From Deuterostichococcus epilithicus (Eukaryota; Chlorophyta; Trebouxiophyceae; Prasiolales; Stichococcaceae), in assembly GCA_033439295.1 (NCBI GenBank), contig JAVTLE010000016.1, forward strand, positions 2,480,001 to 2,544,000: a DNA stretch of 64,000 nucleotides. Direction: 5' to 3'. A program made the translations under genes and the position numbers. How positions within the stretch are numbered: position 1 is the stretch's first letter; every line of letters begins with the position of its first letter. Positions 36,401 to 48,400 of the stretch are shown one piece after another. The notes beneath the pieces are model-generated. The model ran no database searches and had not been told where the DNA came from. It saw nothing but the letters and a program-made list of their open reading frames with translations.

Positions 36401-39400
36401 CNGCCGCCGCCGGCACCGCCTCCACNGCCGCCGCCCAGCCCGCCGCCGCAACCACCCCCTAATCCACCTCCACAGCCGCCGCCGCAGCAGCAGACTCAGC
36501 CACCTCATCAGCCGCCTCCACAACCGCCGCCGCAGACGCCGCCCAGTCCTCCGCCGCAACCACCCCCAAGCCCGCCTCCACAGCCGCCGCCACAACCGCC
36601 TCCTCAGCCTCCACCACAGCCGCCGCCGGCACCGCCTCCACAGCCACCGCCCAGCCCGCCGCCACACACCACCCCCAAGTCCACCTCCACAGCCGCCGCC
36701 GCAGCCGCCTCCTCAGCCGCCTCCACAACCGCCGCCGGCACCGCCTCCACAACCGCCGCCGCAGCCTCCGCCGCAGCCGCCTCCCAGCCCGCCTCCGCCC
36801 CCCATCCCCACTGTCATTGGCACAAACCACCTTCTCAACTCCGACTCCAGTGCTGCCACGGTCTCCATGGCCCTCGTTCCCCTGGTGCGTCCTCCTGTGG
36901 CAATTGCCTTGAGCACTGCACGCATGACAAATCTAGTGTCAGCAAACCTCTGCTGCGCGTATGTGGATCTAGGCGGCTCACGCCTCACCTGACCTGTCCC
37001 TGATGGCTGGCGCCTGCATTTCACACGCTTACAAACAAGGAAACCTTCTATTTTCATGCTCACAGGAGGATCAGTCAGGAGGAGGGCCGATAACGCGGCG
37101 CCGCCTGCTCGCAGCGGAAGTGCCTCCGCTGTTCACCGTCATCGGCGCCTACGACGAGATAGGAAACGTTACTCTGAACCTCAAGTCGACCTCCCTTGCC
37201 GGCGTCACCATCACGCCCAGGTAGCCTGCTCGTCTGCACTTCCTGCTCTTTGCCGCCAGCACCCCTCTGCCGCGCGCACCTCGCTGCCAACATGCCTCCG
37301 ACCCAGTGTTTGCCTTTCTCCTTGTTCCCCTCTGATCTGCTCGGACGTTCCAACCTTGCGCCGCCGCTACCAGCAATTGCAAGGGCTGTTTGTGGGCGTC
37401 ACATGGCGTTGTGCACCTGGCGGGCGGGCGTGTGAGTGCACCAGGCCATCTCCTCCAAACAGATCCATGCCCAATGCAGCGTCATCATCAGCACCTACCA
37501 ACGAGCACCACCACCGACCTTGGCCGCATGTGACTGGTCGATGTTTGTCTGCCGCAGCAACGACGACAACCCCGGCGTATTCGCTGCGAATGTTGCGTTC
37601 GCCGGCACGCTGAGCCTCATGGGGGAGGCCCCAGCCGAGGGCAAACCGCCTTTCACGTTCATCGCAACCGCGCTGTGCGGTGCGTCACAACCCGCGAAAA
37701 GGCCAACAAACAGGGTTGGAATCGCATTCTGATATCGCTGCTGTTGAGGTTCTTGACCTGCAGCATGTCCAGGAGGTGCAGGCTGTGGCTGCTGCGCAGA
37801 CACCCAAGCCTGCTGCTCGAACGCTGTTGCAGCAAACCCAGCATCTGACGCATTCGGCACAGACCATTGCCCTACCTGGAAACACAGCGCTCTGCGCATT
37901 CCCATTGGCGAGCTGTGTGGGCATGCTTCTTGGAACAGTTGGCGTGCCTTGGGATGGGGAGTCGATTGTCGCCGACACCTACGACATCACCATCACGTCT
38001 TGGGCGGGGGCGGGATCCGTCATCAAGTTGAATACTCTGGACACTTATTTGATCGCTGGTGACGGGCTGCGGTTCTACCCCAATGGGACCAACTTTGAGG
38101 GCTTGCTGCCCGCCTGCGCGCCGGTGCGTATGGGCGTTCTGCAAGTGGCACTTGCCGAAGTTAACCTTTCGTGCCATGCATTCAAGGTTCTGACCACGGA
38201 GACCGGGTTTTGCACTTTTCATGGGTTTGCACCGCTGAGTAACGCCGGCTTCGTGTCATGCAGGGCGTTTTCAACTGCCTGGAGTGCGCAGCTGATGTCA
38301 GGGTCTGCTCAGCCTGCCAGTGTGGCTTCACACTGGTGAGCCAGTTTCTGACACACGCAGCTGCGATGCCTGATGAACACGAGGATGAGAAGACACTCGG
38401 AAAGCTGAAACTTGCATGCGGCCTCACAGTATTCTGGCCATGAGCGAGTGCCCTGTGCTACCATCTGTCTTCCTGCCGCTGAGCACTCCTCTGCTACCAA
38501 GCCCACTGTAATGATTGCTGCTTCGCCTGGTGCGGTGCTGGGATCTGCCGAAGTTGGCACCAGAGACCCAGAATTGAGCACACAAGTCTGCTGTCGTGCA
38601 GGATCCATACGGTGACATCTGCATCCCGGACACCTCGCCTTCGGCATGCACCATGTGCTGGACAAACACCCTCTCAGAGCCTCCTGCGACATCTGCGACG
38701 TGCTTGGCCTGCAACTGCGGGTGAGGGGACTGGCGAGCTTGTGATCACTGATTTTGCTGCGGCGGCTGCCGGCATGCTCACTCAGGCTGCTGGCGTGGTC
38801 GTCTCGCTTGTGTCATGTGCTCACCGTGCTGCCATGCCAAGCCTCGGCTGCTGCGGGCAGCAGCTGCAATGCGCATGCCCAGGCTGCAGCCCGCTGCGGC
38901 CTGTGCCGCGCCATGGTCGAACGCCCGATTTGGCGCCTCAACTTGGCGCCTCCTCCGCAATGACATGTGACTGTGGCCGCTGCAGCTACGCCCTCAACCC
39001 CGGCGCGGTGACGCCCAGCTGCTACCTGCCCGACTCCACGGATCCGCAGTACCCAACAGTGCGCGTCCGATCATGGTCCTCCTGGCACGTAAAGTGGTGC
39101 CGCCAGCTCTCATGGCCCAGGCCTGGCCGGGCTTGGCCGCTTTTTGATAAATCATGCAAGGATGATGCATCAAATATGCCAGGCGGCGGCCCGACAAGGT
39201 TGACGCACAGTACACGCAGTCCCCGCGCAGCTCAATAGTGGCAGCCGCCTCCGCAAATCCTGCCGTATTTATTTGAGAGTTCAGTGCTCCCTCCTAAGAC
39301 GAACCGTGTGCTGCTGCAACCCACAGGCATGCGAGGTGTGCAACCCAGATGGCAGCTGCAGCACCTGCGCATGCGGCTACACCGAAATTGTCTGGGAATC

Positions 39401-42400
39401 AGCGTCACCATACAGCCACCTCTGCCGCGTTGACGGGGAAGGAGACCAGTCCTGTAGAACGCCTCCGTGCGACATCCCTTACTCAGATTTCTACGAAGGT
39501 GTGCTCTTGGCTGCATCACGCGGTTTGACCACCACAATGCGTCAGCTGCAGCCAATGGGTGCAGGAGAAGGCCTGTGCTCGGAACCTGGCAGGCAGCGCC
39601 GCCGTCTACAGCGCAGCCTTCACAGCGTCCGCCGCCCCGGCTTGGCCGCCATGCTCAAGGGTCGAACAAGCTCCTCATCCGTCACGTTCAAGCGGTCACA
39701 CAGACCTCCTGTGGGACGCTGCGCAGCCGCAGTTAAGCTTCGTACAGCATCTAAGCCCCATTGGGGTGCTGCTTGCCGCGCAGACTACGGCCTGCAAGAC
39801 GAGGTCTATGACTGGGCATCGCTCAAGGCGCAGTACGACGGCGAGTTCGGCAGCTCGGATGCCGAGCAGCTCAACAGCCTTGGACCCACCTGGAGCGACC
39901 TGCAAGAATTCGCAGGGGTCCCCGCCACGCAACTGGTCCACGCCCTGGACGGGATCCAGGCGAGCATCCCCTCAAGCCCCTCTCTCTGGGGTCTCTCCGG
40001 AGTTGCCTATGCGACAAGATCCCCCTTGCAGACACCCTCACTGCTTGTGCTGTGATGGCGCTGCATGCGTCCAGGTGAGTGCATGTGCAGAAGACTGAGA
40101 GTCGCCTGTCTGCCTGTTGGTCTCGACAGACGAGGGGACAGTGCGGGCGCTACCATTCCGTGGACCCGGCATGAAGAGAGTGTGCAGTTTTTGGAGCATG
40201 GTGGAGGACAGCTGTGCTGCGAGTCGGTGCACAGCTAACGTGGAAATCCGAGGTGCAACCCATGCGCCGCCAGCTGCAGACAAACACTGGGTATTTCTGG
40301 GTGCGAGTGACCCTTGTTACTGCTGTCCAACGAGCTTCTCAGACCTTTCGCTGGTTCTCTGCGCAGGCCAGCACAGCCTGCCGCCCGGGCCAGTACCCGG
40401 CTCGATACTACGAGCTGCCCTGGAACCTGGCCTTCCAGCAGTTCTACTGGGCAAAGTTCACCGGGTGAGTGCACCGCCCGCCAAACGCTGCGACTCCGGC
40501 CCAAAGGCCGTGGCGGTGCTTGTCAGCGGGCAGGTTCTAGGGTTTAGGATGTGCACCAGACGTGTGGTTATGGGCTAGTGGGGTGCCATGACGCCGGAGG
40601 CAGGCGGCAGCGCAAGGATGAGATATTTTACACAAAATACAAAAGATTCATCAATGTTTAGTCAACTCGCGAGTCACCCGCCTGCGCCCGTCAGCACCCC
40701 TGCCTGCAGCGTCCCAGCGGGTGCTGACCCGTGAGGCGCGCCCTGGACCCACCGCTCTGTGCTGGACGCAGGTACGTGTACCTGCCACCGAGGACGGGCG
40801 AGGGAGTCTTCCCGGGATGCAACTGGCAGTTCAAGCTGGACGTTGGGCCGCGTGCAAGCGTGGACGGCTTTCGCGTCACCATCGGCGGCCGCCCGGACGG
40901 CGATCTAGTTTTCGGCGCGCAGAGTGCGGCCCTGCCTGCTCAATGGTGTCATCGACCCTGCATGATCTCCAACGTGCACCTTTGCCATCGATGCTGGCGA
41001 CCCTGAGTCCATGTAAAGCCTGACCAGTGAAAGCGCCTCAGAACGCGCCTGTCAGTGCACACGTGTGCGACCCAGGCGAACAGTGCAGGCATAGAGCTCA
41101 GAGCGCACTTGCGAATGCTGCCTGGGTAAAGAGTGCTGCGGTCGCCACCGCCACAGCGACCCGGAGCTTGTGGTTGACTCCGCCACCTCTTTGTGCGCAG
41201 CCGCCGCTGGTTCGCCGCCCCCGTCGCCCAGCAGCCCGCCGGCGTACACATCGTGAGTTCCCCGCTACACCAGCAGGCTACCCCCCACAGCGCTTCGTGA
41301 TCAACGAACTGCCCTTTCACAAATATCGAAAAGCCCACGATGCGCCATCCAGACTTTCTTCTTTCTGCTTTTCGAACTCGCCTGGCCGCTGCATAGCTGG
41401 GCACGAATGTGCGCGTGGTGCTTGTCCAAAGGATGGATCAGAAGGGCAGCACTGTATCCTTGTGTGCGTGTGCGGGTTCATGATGTGAACCCTTCTCTCA
41501 ACACTTGCAGGTCCGGCTGGCACCCCATCAAGGTCGAGTACTACCGCGGCTTTGCCGACGCCGCGCTGCCAAAGCTGACGCTGTCAATGCGCAGCGGCCC
41601 CGATGACGTTGACGACGCCTACTGGACCATTCCAACCGAATTCTATCTGGTGAGCGGCTCTTCCACTGCCAACCCCAAAGGCTCTGTGTGTTTGTGGAGC
41701 CAGTCTGTGTCCTCGTCACTAGAGCGCTCCTGGGCCCACGCATGCCTCCTGCACGATGTGTGCTGCGCCTGAGTGTGAGGCTGCTGCACCATTTTCCTTC
41801 CCAAATTTCATCCGCCACTTCATGCCGTCATCGTCTGTTTCACCCCAAGTCCCAGTGCGTGAGTTCGAGTGGCAAAGCTTGCCAAGTGCCTGAGCCAAGT
41901 GCCCGCCCTCAAAACCCTGCAATACACTGAACCCATTGCTGCCACTGCCTCAGGTGCCCAATCCAACGTCTACAAGCGTGAGCTCGGCGCAACCGGAGAT
42001 GCCTTTTGGCCTTTTCGAAAACCAGGGCTGGCAGTGCACCCAACCTTCAGACTGCGCATCAGGGGTGAGCCCGGTCGTTCAGGTCTTGCCATAATGCATA
42101 TAGCACACCATGGCCAGAGCATCGCATCGATAGACGCAGCTCTGGACTTGGCCGCCGCTCTATCATGTATGGTGCATACCCTTCGGTCGTTTTATGTTGT
42201 CTTTTGGCCTGCAGTTCCCCAACTGCCTGGCGTGTGACGCCGCCAGCGCATGCGTCGTGTGCAAGGTACGCCTGCACGGCAAACGGCATGCACGCTCCCC
42301 CGCCGAAGATGCTTGTGAACCCGCTGCACAGCGCCACCACCTTGTGCTGCACCTGTCGTGCCCATACTCTGTACCACCGCAATCTGCAATCCGAGCCTGT

Positions 42401-45400
42401 CTCCATGCGCAGTGCGGCTACGTGCTGGCGCTGGATGGCGCGTCGTGCATCCCTGAGATAAGCCCCTCGGTCTGCACCAACTGTACATCAGACGGAGCCA
42501 CCTGTCAGACCTGCCCCTGCGGGTGCGAACTGCGCTCCCGCTGCCGCTGTATAGTAAATGCATTTATCAATGTGTGATTGCACATTGGGTACATGTCGGT
42601 TGCTCGACTGTCCGCTGGCATCCCGATCGCATGCCTTGGTAAGGTAATGCTGACAAACTGACGGCACATTCGCTTGCAGGTTGCTTCCGGGCGACGTGTT
42701 GTACGTTGATGCACACCGGTGCAAAATTCCAGCACCCACGATTGGCGGCGCGTACGACACTGTCTGCCACGAGTGAGAATTGCAACGCCAGGCGATTGCA
42801 GTGCCACTCCTGCACACGTGCTTCTGCCGTTCTGTGCTGGTCAGCATGGGCGCTGGCTCGAGCAAGGCCGGGGTGACTCGAGTCGCTGGCTGACGGCATC
42901 AACGATTTCATTTGGCGCACTTAGCACGTTGTCTTACATGACCTGCAAAGCCTTGTCTTCCTCTGTCTGGGCAGATCCTCTTCCACTGTCTGGCAAGAAC
43001 CTCCTCTAGCATTCGGCGCACTTCCTTGCGACGGTCTCTGCAGGCCCTCTTGTTGCGTGCACACGTGTAGCGGTTTGCAGGCCACAGCGGCGCCTCAATC
43101 AATGCCGCAGCCTACATGTCGCTGCTGTTGATGCCGCTGATGAGTGTGTCGTGCCCTGCTGCAGCTGCAACGTGACAAGCGGCCTCTGCAACAGTTGCGA
43201 TTGCGGCAGCGTCGTTGACGCTAAGGGCAGCGGCAAATCATGCACCTTCTCCGATTCCGAGAACACCTGCCCTGCCCCGCCTTGCTTGGCGGCCATTGTC
43301 GACCGGCCAGTCCTGGGAAAAGGCGGCCCCACCCATGGCCTCTTCCAACAAGTCGTCAGCTTCTCCCACCTGGCTCACGAAGCGGTGCGCAAGCGCATGC
43401 CGAACTCACGTTCTGAGAGTTTTCTGAGAGTTCTCTGGCGTGCCTGGGCATATGTGATCACGTCACCTGCCTGCGAATTGGAAGTGGCGGCGGCTGGGAG
43501 CGCAGCAGCGCGTCCGTACTGGCTGCCTGCAGGCCGATGAGCCCTGGCTCCAGGCGCTGCAACCTCAGCTCCTCCTCAAGTCAGCACCTCAGGAAACATC
43601 TGCATAGCAGTAAATTGGCTGATGCGCTGATGCGGACATCATGCAGGACCTCGTGGATGGCCAGTACACGCCCAAGCCGTCATACGCCAACCTGCAATCC
43701 CTGCTGGACTCCTCATCCAGCTTCGAACCGACCGTCACCTCGCGCATTGCAACGTCGGTGAGTGTGCAGCTTCCCTGGCATGCACACGGGAGAACCCGAG
43801 TGGGGCCGGGAGGAAGAGGGGGCGTGGAAGGACTCAAGGCGGGCAGGGCGCGCTGCACCTGGAGGTATCACCGGGTCCGTTGAAGTGCCGGTCAGGCAAC
43901 GTCACACCTAAAGGCAGCTGCGGACAGAGAACCACTGAACGTGGCAGTCCAAAGTCCAAAGTCTCAGTCCAAACACTGTAAGGCTAGCATGTTCGCCTGA
44001 GTGTTTGGTGCCTTCCCGCCCTCGCTGGCATGTGTGGCAGTGGCCGTCGTCGCTGTTACCTCTCGAATGACAGCCAGGCCCTGCATGAAGCGCAACCTCA
44101 AGTCTGCCCTGACGTGCGTCTGTGGCGCCATGCCGCCGGCAACCCAACAGGAGCAGAGCTTGGATGGTGCAGTGCCCCGGTCAGGAAGCGATGCCATCGT
44201 GGCGTGGCTTGCAGAGCGCCGGCAGCAGCATGCTGTCGGCGGTAGCGGGCGCGCTGCATGAACATCAAGCCTGCCTGTGCCAATCCTGCCTGTGCTTGCT
44301 CGCAGGTGGAGCTGCCATCAACCATCGGTGGCACCGCATGCGATGCAGATGACTGGACGCTGGGCTACGAGAGCTTTGGGCCACGGCAGCCCTTTTACAC
44401 TCGCCTTGACGGGTGCGGCCTGTGACGCCACACCCCAAACATGTCCACGCTGAAATGCCTCGCTTTTCTCATGCTCCTCCGCCATTACCCTGGCCATTGC
44501 TGGGAGACGTGTGGCAACCTAGCTGGTCAGTGGGTTCGCACTGCACACCTTCTGGCAGCAACACTCTTCCGCTGGAACGCTCATGTGTGATGGTGGATGC
44601 ACCTCCCATGCGCCCTGCGAGTTGCGCTCGTGATGTTATACTGCCCCTGAAACGCAGCTCTTGGCTTCAAGGCCCCACTCGGACTGATAATTAAAGCACA
44701 TGACGCAGGTACCTGTACCTGCCGACATTTCCGTCAGGGGACTGCTACAGCTGGCAGTTTGCGCTCAACCCCTTCCCTGGCAGCAACGAGCCTGTCGACG
44801 GTGGTTACCGCCTGACCATCGACGGCACGACTGCGCTCGAGTACGAAGGTGTGCGCAGCCTTGCACCTGGAGCAGTGTCGGCGGTGGCGGCGCCCAATGC
44901 CAGGCATCTGGCGGTGCAGAGTCTGCAGCATCAGAGCCCGCGTGTCGCATGGGGGGCGCTGCCCATCCAGCCGAATCGACTGGGGATTGAAAGTCCAGCT
45001 GCAGGCACATGCACTGGCTTGGCCGCCCCTGCCGCCCAGCCATCGCCTCCTCATGTGCTGGGGTGTTTCTGTCGCAGGCTTTGGCAGCCCGATTGGCTAT
45101 CAGACCTCTCTCTCAACGTACTACCTGGGAGGCGTAGCATACCCCATCACCGTGGATTACTGGAATGGGGTTCTGGGCACGCCTGCGTCCCTGGGGCTTC
45201 AATTCCGCGCGGCCCAGAACGAGCCCTGGGCATCCATTCCGACTGCCGCCCTGACTCCCTACCCGGTGCGGTCGCTGCCGTTAGCAGCTTGACACGAGAG
45301 GGTTTGCTGCCGGGAGTTCGTTGGCGCTGACAGGTCACTCTGCAGGGCTGCTCCATGCGAAGTGAAACCTGCTTCGGATACGGAGCTATATGGCTGCAGC

Positions 45401-48400
45401 GCCATTGCGGGGCATGTGCGCTTTAGAGGAGCGAGGCTATCGCCTGTGCACACCCATCTGACCAGATCTAGCCGGCGGCTATGGGTCGCGTGTTGCCAGC
45501 GCGATGCGTGTGGTGTTGTGTGCGCAGGTGCAGACCGGCACCGGCCCTGACATCAGCGGATACCCCGACACCCTAAAGTGCAACTATGCGCGCCGGCGCC
45601 TGCTGGCGTCTCCGCAATGGGCGCCGATGGTGGCGAGGGAGTCGCGCCTGTATGGTCAGCAGGGTGAAGCAGCGCTCGGGCCGCAGTCGCCAGTGGAGGC
45701 CGACCGGGGCGCTGGAGCACGCGCCTTGCACCAGGTGAGGTCAGCTGCCGGCAGCCGCGTGCGCGGCCAGCGCCTACGCCAGCAGGGGGATCCATAAGAG
45801 GAACAAAATCAGGAGGGAGGAGAAAAGGGAACGAAGCGGAAGGGCCGTCTCTGGACACCTACAGCGCCAACTGCAACCAGCTCCATGCCCAGAGGGGTGA
45901 CCCTCCACAAGGGCAGCTGGCTTGCAGACTTGCAGTGTGCGACAAGTCTTGTGTCCTCTCGACCAAAAGCCATTGTCATCTGACCTTGCAGGCGGAGGCA
46001 TCAGCCACCGCCTCGCCATCAGCGTCAGCCGCAATGGCGCCGCCGGTGCGTAGGCATCTCCAGAGCACCTCAAATATTATGCAGTGTGCTGCCCTGGTAC
46101 TGTCTCCTTGTACCTGGCACACCAAACCACATCGTGACCTGCATACGGGGATATGTCAGAGCTTTGCCGGCTGCCAGCACCCTGCACGCTCGAGCGACCT
46201 GGCAGACAGGCGCACAGCGTGACAACCTGCTGGTTCCAGCAACCTGCTGCTGCCTGGCAGAGCCTGGCAGAGCCTCTGCTGGAGTCCGCCTGAACCCTTA
46301 ACCCAGAAACGACCGACCAAGCAGTGCCATTCCTGCGCTGCTGCCTAGGACGTGGTGACCATCCAGAGCCTGAACATCAATGCCACCGTGCCGACGTACC
46401 CGCACAAGACGTACGTGGTGCTGACGGCGGTGCCCAACACGACCACGAACAACCTCACGATTGTGCGGGAGCCGACCGCAGCGGCTGCTCCCGCGCCGTC
46501 AGGTGCGAAAAACCCTGCTGCGGCAGCGATCTCCTGCACAGCCTCCCCTGGAGCTGGATCGGGTGCCGCACACACACTATGGCACCTTGCCATCCCCATC
46601 ACCTTGGACTGCTTTGGTTGCAAGCCTCGTCTGATCGTGCTGGGCCGCTTGCCAGGGCTGTGGCAGAGTGCACTGCGCCGTCAGCAAACGACTTCCCTGC
46701 AGGGCAAGATCGACAGGGCGCACGGGTGTCCCACAGTGCGCATCCCCTCCGCTGAGTTTCTCACAGCCTGCGCCCTCCACCCCGAGTTTGCGGTTTGACG
46801 TCCTGCCTCCACCCTTTCCGCAGCCGGCGGCGGGGTCGGCAGCATTGCCGACAGCGAGACGGCGCAGAACATTGGCGCCAACGCCCTGAACGCCGTCGGC
46901 GACCTGCTCAACGTCTTCAATAGCACCGCCACCAGCGTCTTTCTAGCGAAGTGCGTTCTCAGGCGGACAGGATTTTGGCTTGCATGATTCGATTCACAAC
47001 CAAGGCGCAGCCGTCAACCTCGTGTTGCGGATTTGATCATGTGCTGAAACGGAGGGCAGCATGCTCTGACCATGTCGCTGAGTGACGCGACCGTCCCGGC
47101 TGCTGGGCATGCCCGGCGGTCAGCCGTTATCTCTGCGGCTACTTTTGACTGACATGCACGTGCCGCCTACACAGGGCGGCTCGCATCGCCTTCTGGGCGG
47201 CGGTGCTCGTGGCGGTGACTGTCGTGCTGCACGTGGGCCTGATCCTCATGTGCCGGTGCTTCGGCCGCCACCCGCCAGCGCTACTGGAGTTCCCGCGCCT
47301 TGAGCTGTTCCTGTTCATGTTCATGGTGCGGCTTGTTCGCCTTTGCATCCCGCTGCGGAGGCAGCAGGTGCAAAGTGATGGCCAGCTTGCCTCCCAGCAC
47401 GAAATTCTGGCAGGCGATGAGCTTTTGCTGTTCTTGCACTGGACCCTGATGGATGGCGCTGAGCTGCTTGCTGTCTGCCGCCAGGTTGTTGCATTCATGG
47501 CTGTCACGTCAACAATCTCTGCATGATGGCGTGCAGGTCCAGCCAATCGCCCAGCTAGCGGCACGTGAGCGCTTTCAGCAAGTTTCCGATTTTGCCTGCC
47601 TGCTCATTGCTTATAGCCGCTATTGTCAAGCCGCCACACGCATCCTGAAATTTGTGCAAGTGCAGTGATGATGCCAATGTCGCCCCTCCAATGTCGCCCC
47701 TCCTGCCTCTGTCGCTCGAGCTTCGGGTATGCCAGAGCGGTATGCCAGAGCGACATCTCAACAGCCAGCATCTGTGTGCCACAGAGCTCATCGCGTCGGG
47801 CGACCGCCGCGCCATGATCGGCGGCTGGTGCATCTTCGTGTTCGGCTGCGTCGGTTTCCTCTCCCTGTGCGCCTACATCGTCTACAAGAGCGTGCACCGC
47901 CACGACACCCGCAAGGCTCGCTGGGTGCTGCCCGCCATGGAGGAGCCCGAGGTGCTGCTCGATCCTGACACATGCCAGCGGACAGTGTGCATGAGCAACG
48001 GCGCTTCACAGACCGCGTCTCTGCTCCCTGCGCCTTGTGGACGTGCAGACGGGCGCGATGCAACCTGGCTGTGGTATAGCCACAGTGGTACAGCCGCGTA
48101 GATGTGTGGTGCAGCCGCGACGCTGCCTGCCTCCCGGCTTTTGTTTGAATTTTGGCCACACACCAAAACCACGATCTGCCGCAGGGCCGCACCTGGTGGT
48201 TCCTGCGGGTGTGGGACCGGCTGGTGGCTCGGCCGCTGGCGGGCAAGCCGCTGCCCGAGGCGGAGTGGGTTACTGTCGGCGAGCACGCGCAGCTGCGCTT
48301 CATCCAGCGCCACGGCGTGCTGTTCGAGGACAATCGCGGCAAGTCACGCCAGATGCTGTGCCGTCTGGTTTCAGATGTCTCTGCTGCAGACGCTCTCTGC

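Noticed and set aside
30800-36800. Pherophorin-type protein
   Set aside because: The Pro-rich rod is similar, but the flanking domains are CxxC, beta-type and PA14-like modules. I see no pherophorin domain with its conserved Cys pattern.
32241-39060. Polycystin-type REJ domains in the cassettes
   Set aside because: GASISISGTM and EGTQFYAFQLRM recall REJ strands, but the match is too short and the GPS, PLAT and channel signatures of polycystins are not visible.
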